Source of the DNA: Mucilaginibacter pankratovii
Lineage (GTDB): Bacteria; Bacteroidota; Bacteroidia; Sphingobacteriales; Sphingobacteriaceae
Length of the DNA stretch: 64,000 nucleotides
NCBI RefSeq assembly: GCF_014773265.1
Contig: NZ_JACWMY010000002.1
Span: 62,001 to 126,000, forward strand
Reading direction: 5' to 3'
In this document: piece after piece, positions 35,691 to 43,224 of the stretch
Numbering within the stretch: the stretch's first letter is position 1
Layout: each line of letters opens with the position of its first letter
Program-made: the position numbers and the translations under genes
The notes under the pieces: generated by a model
The model's database searches: none
Seen by the model: only the letters and a program-made list of their open reading frames with translations
What the model was told of the DNA's origin: nothing

Positions 35691-36593
35691 TCAAACAACA
35701 CGAAACGCGGAGGGTGTTTTACTGGTTTGTTTTTTGAAAAAGTTATTAAAATGCGCCGGCTCTTCAAACCCCAGGCTGTAGCTGATCTCGGATACATTCC
35801 AGTTGGTGTGGCGGAGGAGGGCCTTGGCTTCGCTGGCGAGGCGTTCCATAATATGATCGGTGGTGGTTTTGCCGGTGGTTTGGCGGATTGCCCGGTTAAG
35901 GTGGTTTACGTGTACCGACAACTGATCCGCAAAATCCTTGGCCGAACGCAGCCCGAAGCGCTGCGCGGGCGACTCTATCGGGAACTGGCGCTCCAGCAGC
36001 TCGGTGAACACGGAGGTGATGCGGGAATTGGCATCAGGGTGCTGGTACAGCCTGTCCGACGGTTGGATCTTCATGGCATAATGGATCAGTTCGGTGATAT
36101 AGCTGCGCAACAGATCGTACTTAAAGCGGTAATCGGAATTGATCTCGGCGAGCATCTTCTCAAATATGGCGAACACGTACGCATCCTGCTCGCTATTAAG
36201 CACATATACCGGGTTTGCACCGGGCGCAAACATGGGTAGCTCGTGGATACTGCCGCGCATCGTTTCGGTAAAGAACGACTCCTTGTAGATACAAAATCGC
36301 CCCGAATGCGTATCATTCAGGTTCTCAAAGGTATAAGGCACAAAGGGGTTAAAAAACACCAGGGCGCTGCCATCCATCTCGATGCTTTTATCGGCATAAT
36401 GGACAACACCCTTCCCTCTGAAAAGGCTCACCTTATAAAAATCGCGGCGGCTGTATACCACGGGTTTTGCCCCCGGCATGTAGCAGTCCTCCGTGCGGAA
36501 AACGTTGAAGTGGCCGATATCCTGGCTCAGGTTATCGGGCATCCAGTTAAACTTTTGCCGGTAAAAATCCTCGAGTGTTTCTGTAGTTGCCAT
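35691..36593 (-). CDS. AraC family transcriptional regulator
   Basis: A 300-residue regulator with an N-terminal cupin-type sensing domain (VHYADKSIEMDGSALVFFNP) and a C-terminal pair of helix-turn-helix units (FADQLSVHVNHLNRAIRQTT then WNVSEISYSLGFEEPAHFNN). It is transcribed in the same direction as the SDR pair, 81 nt upstream of it, and probably controls those genes or itself. No signal is predicted. This fits the common AraC-SDR arrangement in soil Bacteroidota. Confidence 0.9.
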   Translation of the reverse strand: MATTETLEDFYRQKFNWMPDNLSQDIGHFNVFRTEDCYMPGAKPVVYSRRDFYKVSLFRGKGVVHYADKSIEMDGSALVFFNPFVPYTFENLNDTHSGRFCIYKESFFTETMRGSIHELPMFAPGANPVYVLNSEQDAYVFAIFEKMLAEINSDYRFKYDLLRSYITELIHYAMKIQPSDRLYQHPDANSRITSVFTELLERQFPIESPAQRFGLRSAKDFADQLSVHVNHLNRAIRQTTGKTTTDHIMERLASEAKALLRHTNWNVSEISYSLGFEEPAHFNNFFKKQTSKTPSAFRVV

Positions 36594-36678
36594 AAAGCAA
36601 AGTTACATAATTCAAACTATTGGTAAAGAAAAGCTCGTTTTTACTTACAAAAATTTACACCTTTTTACATTTTTTATC

Positions 36679-36708
36679 AAAAAAAAGGGCTTTTTTCATC
36701 AAAAAAGC
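36679..36708 (-). terminator. Terminator downstream of the CBM9-like gene
   Basis: On the minus strand an 8-bp stem (GCTTTTTT with AAAAAAGC, 36689-36696/36701-36708) around a 4-nt loop is followed by CCTTTTTTTTGAT. It lies about 65 nt past the CBM9-like gene. Confidence 0.7.
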
Positions 36709-36771
36709 GACCTATTTAAACCCTAAAATTCTTGTTTTTTGGGCCCCCTAAACAAAACGGACAAGCCGGTT

Positions 36772-37668
36772 CTATTTTCCGGCCAGGTAAAATTTCTCCC
36801 AAAAGTCTACCGTTTTGGTCATCTCGCTCCTGTCGAAGGTAGTATTACCACCGGCACCGCCTCGCATGCCACCACCCCTTCGGCCACCGCCGCCACCCAT
36901 TCCGCCGCGACCGCCACCCATGCCGCCTCCGCCGCCCATACCGCCACGACCACCGCCCATGCCGCCATCCATCCCACCGCGACCGCCGCCTTCGGGCTTA
37001 TCGCCCTGTTTTGGCCGGGTGATGCCGTTAATTTTGATATTGAAGGCCCATTCGTTCTTATCCGCATTGCCTGCATGCAGCATGGCAATGGGTACCGCGG
37101 CTTCGTATACCAGGTAACCGTCGCGGTCCACGCCGAGCGCGGTTTTAATGCCGTAGGTGTTCGCGGTGATCATCACCTCGTTCAGCACATCGGCAAAGCC
37201 GGTGGCTTTTATTTGTTTGAGGCGGGTAAGGCTGGCCTCCATCCGCTCCTGCCGGTCGTCATCGCTGCCGGGCTGGGCTTGCCCGCCGTCTGCCGGTGGT
37301 GGCATTATCCTTTCGGCGGGCATGGCCTCCGGATCGGTATAAGGAAAGGTTACGCTAAAAGCCTCTTTTTTCTTCCCTTTCGGGTCGATAGAGAACGTAA
37401 TGCCGGCCATCAGGGCGCGGCGCTGTTCGGTACGGTCGCTGATGCGCAGGGCCACGTAAATATTATCCTTATCGTTGGCAATAGTGTAAGGGATCTTTTT
37501 CTCTTCGTTGATATAGCGCAGGCTGTCGCCCCACTCGCTAAGCTTGCCATCAACCACAACAGTGGCAGGTGGCAATTGCAGAACAGGTTTTTCGTTTTTA
37601 GATTGGGCGCAAACAGTTAGCGGCAGCGCAAAAGCGGCCAGCAAAAAATAACGAACGGGAGTTTTCAT
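36772..37668 (-). CDS. Exported CBM9-like protein with Gly/Met/Arg-rich linker
   Basis: A 298-residue protein with a signal peptide (MKTPVRYFLLAAFALPLTVC). The N-terminal part resembles a CBM9-type carbohydrate-binding fold (VVVDGKLSEWGDSLRYINEE then YTIANDKDNIYVALRISDRT). Residues about 225-275 form a low-complexity tract of repeated GGMGGGRG and MGGGGG units, then a short tail. Glycine-rich, Arg-dotted linkers may be flexible or bind nucleic acids or polysaccharide. The long open frame on the opposite strand is its GC-rich shadow. Binding partner unknown. Confidence 0.8.
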   Translation of the reverse strand: MKTPVRYFLLAAFALPLTVCAQSKNEKPVLQLPPATVVVDGKLSEWGDSLRYINEEKKIPYTIANDKDNIYVALRISDRTEQRRALMAGITFSIDPKGKKKEAFSVTFPYTDPEAMPAERIMPPPADGGQAQPGSDDDRQERMEASLTRLKQIKATGFADVLNEVMITANTYGIKTALGVDRDGYLVYEAAVPIAMLHAGNADKNEWAFNIKINGITRPKQGDKPEGGGRGGMDGGMGGGRGGMGGGGGMGGGRGGMGGGGGRRGGGMRGGAGGNTTFDRSEMTKTVDFWEKFYLAGK

Positions 37669-37807
37669 CGTTGGGGCTGTGATGTGTTAATAGATAGGAT
37701 ATTAACAGCTGCTGCGGCGGGTTATTGTGGAGGGGGAAGTAAAGAGTTTATTACAAAGGGGGAGATTGTGGAATGGTTGATTGGTTGGTACCAAAATATT
37801 ATGGCAG

Positions 37808-37926
37808 TCCCGCTGATAGAAGCGGGCCGGGCTTTACCGGGCTACGCTGCGCTTCGGCCGCCTACCTGCCGCTCAACCGCTGGCGCAGGCGGCTTCCCCT
37901 ATCAATCCCTACTGCGAAGGCGGAGT
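37808..37926. repeat. GC-rich extragenic palindromic element
   Basis: Within the 465-nt gap before the NHL gene lies a GC-rich block with nested inverted repeats: CCCGCT...AGCGGG (37809-37826), CCGGGCTTTACCGGG (37827-37841) and GCCGCCT...AGGCGGC (about 37857-37893). Its composition differs from the flanking AT-rich DNA, and its wording is reminiscent of extragenic elements scattered in Sphingobacteriaceae. I see no gene in 37669-38092; the 81-residue frame across it is a by-product. Confidence 0.6.
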
Positions 37927-38092
37927 TAAGGTAAAACATCTGTCAGTCACCGTCCTCGCAGGGTCTATCAATAGAGAGCCCTACATAGACATGGGTAATC
38001 ATACTAACACAAGCTAATGCCCTTATTAGCACACCACTATACATTTTTGTATACATCCCGCAAAAGTACCATAAACTTTTTTTACATATAAA

Positions 38093-38100
38093 TAGCTTTG
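38093..38100 (+). promoter_or_regulatory. Candidate -7 element for NHL gene
   Basis: TAGCTTTG fits the consensus TAnnTTTG. Its TTG is the alternative start of the open frame (38098), which supports the real start being the ATG at 38134. No -33 TTTG at the proper distance. Confidence 0.45.
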
Positions 38101-38133
38101 ATTGAGGCATTACCAGTTGCCCAACCTATTATT

Positions 38134-39177
38134 ATGAAAATAAATTTTAACTATGTGGCCGCACTTTGCATTGCGCTTTCATTATCTAATTGCAAAAAAG
38201 AGCAAATTGCTCAACCAAATAAAACCGCGAGCCCCAGTGCAGAACTTTCGTTGGCCAGGGCAGCCGTTGCCAGCATAAATGTGCAAACGCTGTACGGGTC
38301 GCCGTATGCGGCCGGGGCACTTGCCGATGGGCAAGGTATGCAGGCGCGTTTCAACAGTCCGCACGGGCTGCAATTAATGCCTGATGGCAGCTTGTACGTG
38401 GCCGATACCAAAAACAACGCCGTCCGGAAAATTTCCACTGATGGCGTAGTGTCAACCGTGCCGTTAAAACCAACCGAATACGGAGGCATTCTTACTAAGC
38501 CCGTTTATATCGGCGTTGAATATAATACCGGTAAAATACATATCGTTCAGGATGGTAATGGTGATGGAGATCCGTACGATCAATCGTGGATATTTAAGCC
38601 AAATGGCGATGTTATAACGCTATCGTACATCTACTACGTAAACGCAACAGTCCTTGCCCGCGACCCTTACACCGACATTTTTTACTACAGCCAGGGCGGA
38701 GGCATAACACAACACCTTGCACAGCCGGAAGGGGAAATTTATGGAATGAATGTACCGTTTAACAGGGATAAACTGCTTTATCCGGAAAATGAAGCGAGGA
38801 GAGGGTTTAGTTGGGATGCAATTGCAGTAGGCTACAACAAAGTGGTGTATTTTACTACCAGCGGCCGTATTTATAAATACACGCCCGGGGGCGTAACCGA
38901 ACGGGTTTTTACAGATCTCAACTTTAGCCACATTACCAGCATGATATTTAATAAAGACAGCCGTACCATGTACGTGGCGGATAACGGCTACATTAAACGG
39001 GTAGACAGTGGTAAGCTAACGGTTATAGCCGGGCCACGCGGCACAGACGACGGCAGGGATGGTGCTAATTTAACGGCCGATGTACATGCAAACAGCCTGG
39101 CGCTGGGCAAGGGCGAGAACATCATTTATTTTACCGACGATTTGGCAAACACGGTCCGCAGCATATCCTTAAAGTAA
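38134..39177 (+). CDS. NHL-repeat lipoprotein
   Basis: From the ATG at 38134 this is a 347-residue protein with a lipobox (LSLSNC, Cys about residue 20). It carries NHL/beta-propeller blades: FNSPHGLQLMPDGSLYVADT followed by NNAVRKIS, a similar later blade (MFNKDSRTMYVADNGYIKRV-like) and a last blade ending NTVRSISLK. NHL propellers bind proteins or ligands or act as lyases. The role is unknown; it is likely on the periplasmic face of the outer membrane. The gene stands alone before the DUF1080 pseudogene. Confidence 0.85.
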   Translation: MKINFNYVAALCIALSLSNCKKEQIAQPNKTASPSAELSLARAAVASINVQTLYGSPYAAGALADGQGMQARFNSPHGLQLMPDGSLYVADTKNNAVRKISTDGVVSTVPLKPTEYGGILTKPVYIGVEYNTGKIHIVQDGNGDGDPYDQSWIFKPNGDVITLSYIYYVNATVLARDPYTDIFYYSQGGGITQHLAQPEGEIYGMNVPFNRDKLLYPENEARRGFSWDAIAVGYNKVVYFTTSGRIYKYTPGGVTERVFTDLNFSHITSMIFNKDSRTMYVADNGYIKRVDSGKLTVIAGPRGTDDGRDGANLTADVHANSLALGKGENIIYFTDDLANTVRSISLK

Positions 39178-39321
39178 GTTATTATTCCAGGTTCGCTATG
39201 AAGGCCCCCTGCGGGAACGAAGGCCAACTTTTATCTATCAAGAGACCTTGCGGGTACATAATGCCCCATCGGGCAGGGAAAGGTAATGAAGTTGTGACGC
39301 TAATAGTAGATGCTTATGTTT

Positions 39322-39329
39322 TACCTTTG
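39322..39329 (+). promoter_or_regulatory. Candidate -7 element for DUF1080 gene
   Basis: TACCTTTG matches TAnnTTTG and lies 36 nt before the ATG at 39366, so the disrupted gene still appears to have a promoter. No -33 element at 19-21 nt was found. Confidence 0.4.
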
Positions 39330-39365
39330 AATTAAACCACCGTTATATTCAGTAAACATCCGGTA

Positions 39366-40052
39366 ATGAAAAAAATCCTCCTATCAATTGCCCTTTTTAC
39401 CATCAGCCTAAATCTGCACGCGCAAAACGATCATAAATAGCATTATTTATTCGATGGCAAAGCTGTAAATGAATTACGGGGCTATAAGATGAACACATTT
39501 CCGGATGCCTGGAAAATTGAAGACGGTGCTTTAGTAGCCCTTACAGATGTACCCAATGTAGATCTTGTGAGTAAGGGCACTTATACGAATTTCGACCTGA
39601 CGTTTGAATGGGCGGTTTCAAAAGCCGGTAATAGCGGCATTTTTTATAACGTGCAGGAAAACTCAAGCCACGAGTCGGGGAATGGAAACAGCCCAAACTG
39701 GCTGGATAATTTTGAATTCCAGCTATTGGATGATATTGATTTTAATGACCATGAACCACGGCGATCCGCAGGGTCGTTATATGATCTGATAACCCCCGTT
39801 AACAAACATCTAAAACCGGTTGGAGAATATAATACCGCGCGGTTACTGGTTAACCATGGCCATGTAGAGCAATGGCTTAATGGCAAAAAAGTAGTGGAAT
39901 ACGAATTAGGGTCGAAGGAACTGAACGACCTGATAGCCAAAAGTAAATACAGCACCAACCCTAATTTTGCCAAAGCAACCAGCGGACATATTATGTTTCA
40001 ACATCACGGGCAAAAAGTTTGGTTAAAAAATATTAAGATCAAGCGGTTGTAA
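39366..40052 (+). pseudogene. DUF1080 (3-keto-disaccharide hydrolase) gene with in-frame amber codon
   Basis: An intact signal peptide (MKKILLSIALFTISLNLHAQ) begins at 39366. Reading continues NDHK, then TAG at 39438-39440, then resumes in the same frame as HYLFDGKAVNELRGYKMNTF and on through the DUF1080 body (WKIEDGALVALTDVPNVDLV) to a proper stop at 40052. So one amber codon, not a frameshift, interrupts an otherwise normal gene. The remaining 187-residue frame from the ATG at 39489 would lack a signal peptide. DUF1080 proteins hydrolyse oxidised (3-keto) glycosides. Either the gene is dead, the TAG is read through, or the base is a sequencing error. Confidence 0.75.
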
Positions 40053-40123
40053 TTACTTTTAGTGGTTATTGGCATTGCCTCTGGTAAACCGCTTCTTCTT
40101 AGCTCCTTTTTTTTTAGCATTTA

Positions 40124-40163
40124 AGTAAAAAGGCTGCGCAATGCAAGTTATGATACAGCCTTT
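40124..40163 (-). terminator. Terminator after the 179-residue hypothetical gene
   Basis: An 8-bp stem (AAAGGCTG at 40129-40136 with CAGCCTTT at 40156-40163). On the minus strand it is followed by a run of T residues. It lies 43 nt past the stop of the gene ending at 40207. Confidence 0.65.
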
Positions 40164-40206
40164 GTAGTGGGAGCAATTTGATGCTTAGAGTGAGATTAGC
40201 CCGTCG

Positions 40207-40746
40207 TTAGGGCCTAACTCTCAGATGCGCTTCTATAACGGTAACATCGGTAGCAAAATCCCATTCTTCCATCGGAACACTTTTGTGCCACACAGTAGAC
40301 ACTTTTGCCCTGAAGTACATATTATAAACCCCGTAACCAATATTAGGGAATTTAATTTGCTTAATCACCGTATTTTTTGCCGGAACAAAATCAATTGTTT
40401 GATACGAATCAATTTCATTACTGGTTACCTCACCTGCATGTATTGTATAACTTTGACCCGGAATAAATCCATCTTGCGCGTTATGGCCGGGTGCCGTACA
40501 ATAAACAATCTGGTATTCGATCATTACCAAATCGCTTGGTACAAGGCCCGAATTAGCAATAGTTAAATTCAACCCATTTTGGGTAAAGTCGCTTACTGCA
40601 AATGGTTTCCTTGTAATAAATTCACTTTTTGTTGTTCTGTCATACCTTACCCCAATGTCGCCATCATATAATGGTAAAAAAAGGTACGGATTGCCAACTT
40701 CACCATTCTCGCCTCCACAGCAGGGGATCTCAATTACTGGTTCCAT
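40207..40746 (-). CDS. Hypothetical protein linked to the phospholipase C-like gene
   Basis: A 179-residue protein with no signal peptide or membrane helix. It begins MEPVIEIPCCGGENGEVGNP, then shows a beta-sandwich-like middle (FTQNGLNLTIANSGLVPSDL, reminiscent of CARDB/Ig-like domains) and ends with a charged tail. Only 11 nt separate it from the upstream phospholipase C-like gene, so the two are co-transcribed and it may be a partner or immunity-type protein. I do not recognise a specific family. It ends at a terminator at 40124. Confidence 0.7.
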   Translation of the reverse strand: MEPVIEIPCCGGENGEVGNPYLFLPLYDGDIGVRYDRTTKSEFITRKPFAVSDFTQNGLNLTIANSGLVPSDLVMIEYQIVYCTAPGHNAQDGFIPGQSYTIHAGEVTSNEIDSYQTIDFVPAKNTVIKQIKFPNIGYGVYNMYFRAKVSTVWHKSVPMEEWDFATDVTVIEAHLRVRP

Positions 40747-40757
40747 AATTATAATTT

Positions 40758-42557
40758 TTATACGTAATATTCATTTGGTGGTAGTTCTTCCCAGCCCTTA
40801 TAGCCATACCCCCTGTCGCCGTCAAGGTCAAAATCCGGAATTTTTATGGTGCCATCGAGTATGTTAATACCAAAATCTATGGCATTGCCAAAACCATGCG
40901 GGTACTTGCCAATTTGATTCTGAATTGCCAAAGTAGCAGCAGGTGTTGCAGCATTTATTAAAGCATCTACAATTTCAGGGTTCATTGTGTTATCAATACT
41001 TAACATCCAATCGGGCTGTACCGCTTTGTTTACCGCTTGAGGATGAAGGCCTCTTTTTTCGATCTCGCCCAACCAGGAAGGCGGTTGTAACCAATAAAAT
41101 GGCAACTTAGGATTGGGCAGCGTTTTATACGGGTATTGATTGTTTTCTCCACTGTATTGTTTTGAAGTAATCAGGTTTTCGAGGAAAGAAAAATTGTCAA
41201 AATCCTCCTTGCCGGCGTAACCCCACCCTACCATACAGATCATCGTTCTTATTGCACTATGAATATAAAATATCCCTAAGTTTAAAAAGTACAATATCCA
41301 CCTTGGGGCAATGGCTAAAAACCTCATCATAACTGCATACGGCAAAGTTGCGATCATGGCAAGTAACGCCAATCCTTTACCAAACCACGCAAAAAGTGCT
41401 TCCAGGAAACTTGCCAGATCCCCCTTCCAAACAGGCGGATTCCCCGGCAGGTTATTCTGCAATAATTCCTGTATCTCTTTAAATAACTCTTTTGGGGTAT
41501 CTGGCGGCGCTGTTGGCCGTTTTACGCTGCCACCGGTAGAGAGTCTTAGATATTGCTTTAGTGCGTCGTATCCAAACAAAAACTCTTCATTGGATGGGTA
41601 GCCTCCGCTTAGTAATTTCGGCACCATCGGGCTTTTATAAACCTCTTTCATAGCGGCGGTGACTAAGTTGGCAATTTCTTCCGCTTCGCTATTGGTTACG
41701 TCAATTTTTTCATTCAATCTGGAATCTAAAACATCTCCCCGGCCTTGTTGGTCCCACAGCCAGGTATCTGCGAGCGTTTCTAAAACCAAATGCCGAAATG
41801 CGTGATTTCTAAATGGGCCTCCCACTAATGAATTAATAAATGGATGCCCTGTTATGTCGCCTGCAACATGAGTCATGTAGCCCCGCGCGTACGATTGTTG
41901 GGCAGAAGTGGTTGCTTTGCTCAGCATTTCATAAGCAAAAGTTGCTGTTTTTCGGTAATGAAGCATATCCATCCTCCACCAGTTAGAATAATCCCCGGTT
42001 GGCTCCGGTTGTTTCCATGTACCATCATCTGTATACGGATGCCCAAACATCCTAAAAGGAAAGCCATAATTATCTAATGCAGAAATTAAGATGGTTGGGT
42101 TTTTCCAGTCTTCATTTTTTATAAAATCGACGGGGAAATTCGGATTAGTAAAAAACCCGATCAACGGATTTTTTAAATTAATTGAGCTTGAGCCCTCGGC
42201 CATACCTAACTTTACCGCTAACAACATCGTTTCGATAGCAGTATTCACTGTATATGAAAGATCGGTGGAAAGCCCTCCGGAAAGCCAGTCTTGAATGTCG
42301 CTGATTGGTTGAGTTAATTTGTCAACCACGTCTTCAATTTGCTTTTTAATATCCTGTATCGACTCCAACACATCCAGGCACACTTTAAAACCTTTTCGGA
42401 TATCGGGATTTGACGTTGCGGGGTCAAACATAAATAGCGTAACATCGGGCCCAACCGCGCCAAACCTGTAAGCATTTAAATTAAAGTTTGGGAAAAGGTC
42501 TGGTCGTCTTTTGTGAGCCTCCTCTGCAAAAATGATGTGTGAACCGAATTTAGGCAT
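40758..42557 (-). CDS. Zinc-dependent phospholipase C-like protein
   Basis: A 599-residue protein. Its first 270 residues match the zinc-dependent phospholipase C (PF00882) layout: His7 and the following YRFGAVGPD (Asp38), His200, then the THVAGDITGHP motif (His230, Asp234, His238) and RHLVLETLAD (His256, Glu260), so the zinc-site pattern of the alpha-toxin group looks complete. Residues about 385-445 hold two or three hydrophobic segments. No signal peptide is seen. Such enzymes hydrolyse phosphocholine or phosphoethanolamine lipids, though most relatives of this long form are uncharacterised. A small partner gene follows 11 nt later. Confidence 0.75.
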   Translation of the reverse strand: MPKFGSHIIFAEEAHKRRPDLFPNFNLNAYRFGAVGPDVTLFMFDPATSNPDIRKGFKVCLDVLESIQDIKKQIEDVVDKLTQPISDIQDWLSGGLSTDLSYTVNTAIETMLLAVKLGMAEGSSSINLKNPLIGFFTNPNFPVDFIKNEDWKNPTILISALDNYGFPFRMFGHPYTDDGTWKQPEPTGDYSNWWRMDMLHYRKTATFAYEMLSKATTSAQQSYARGYMTHVAGDITGHPFINSLVGGPFRNHAFRHLVLETLADTWLWDQQGRGDVLDSRLNEKIDVTNSEAEEIANLVTAAMKEVYKSPMVPKLLSGGYPSNEEFLFGYDALKQYLRLSTGGSVKRPTAPPDTPKELFKEIQELLQNNLPGNPPVWKGDLASFLEALFAWFGKGLALLAMIATLPYAVMMRFLAIAPRWILYFLNLGIFYIHSAIRTMICMVGWGYAGKEDFDNFSFLENLITSKQYSGENNQYPYKTLPNPKLPFYWLQPPSWLGEIEKRGLHPQAVNKAVQPDWMLSIDNTMNPEIVDALINAATPAATLAIQNQIGKYPHGFGNAIDFGINILDGTIKIPDFDLDGDRGYGYKGWEELPPNEYYV

Positions 42558-42821
42558 ATAATCGCAATTTATTTTTGTGATAGTTGTGAAACCCTATATC
42601 AAAACGCCGGTATTATAAACTGACGATGAGTTAGTTACAACATTACGCAATTTATTATTTTACAAATCGATTCCTACTGTTTTATGAATTATATATTTTT
42701 AATTTTTTTGCTCGCGCAAGGCCCTCTTCGAGCGACCCTGTGGAGGCACGGGCGATAACGCAATCATTTGTTTTAATCCCCTTGGAACAATATTTGCATA
42801 CCATCAAGCAAAAGCAACACT

Positions 42822-43211
42822 GTGAAGGCAAAACATATAAGAAAAGCAGCGAGGATACTACTGGGGGCCAATTTGATATTCGCGGGGATAAGCCACCTTA
42901 CCTTTGCCCGTAACGCGTTTAAGGCGCAGGTGCCCGATTGGGTGCCTTTGGACAAAGATGATACCGTAGTATACTCCGGCATTGCCGAAATTGCTCTGGG
43001 CAGCGCGCTGGTGCTTACACCAGACAAATACCAGGAGGCGGTTGGTAAAGCGGCGGCGGCATTTTTTGTGGGCGTTTTCCCCGGCAATATTTCGCAATAC
43101 CAGCATAAGCGCAGCGCCTTTGGGCTGGATACCGACAGGAAACGACTGGTGAGGCTGTTCTTTCAGCCCGTGCTGGTTTTTTGGGCGTTAAAGAGCACCA
43201 ATAATATTTAG
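42822..43211 (+). CDS. DoxX-like membrane protein
   Basis: A 129-residue membrane protein starting at a GTG (MKAKHIRKAARILLGANLIF). Four hydrophobic segments and the DoxX-like pattern LIFAGISHLTFARNAFKAQV, with the conserved PGNISQYQHKR loop, are seen. DoxX relatives are small inner-membrane proteins linked to oxidative or respiratory functions. It is convergent with the PAS kinase, 13 nt apart. Function is uncertain. Confidence 0.8.
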   Translation: MKAKHIRKAARILLGANLIFAGISHLTFARNAFKAQVPDWVPLDKDDTVVYSGIAEIALGSALVLTPDKYQEAVGKAAAAFFVGVFPGNISQYQHKRSAFGLDTDRKRLVRLFFQPVLVFWALKSTNNI

Positions 43212-43224
43212 TTCGTGGTATAAT

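Noticed and set aside
35682..36239. 185-residue frame opposite the AraC gene
   Set aside because: Antisense to a clear AraC regulator.
36739..37620. 293-residue plus-strand frame opposite the CBM9-like gene
   Set aside because: Low-complexity Ala/Thr/His sequence that mirrors the GGN repeats; a shadow.
37684..37929. 81-residue frame across the GC-rich repeat
   Set aside because: Covers the palindromic block and has no conserved sequence; intergenic.
42690..42821. GC-rich fragment near GCTCGCGCAAGGCCCTCTTC as an element
   Set aside because: Short, no arms, single occurrence; the rest of the 264-nt gap shows nothing.
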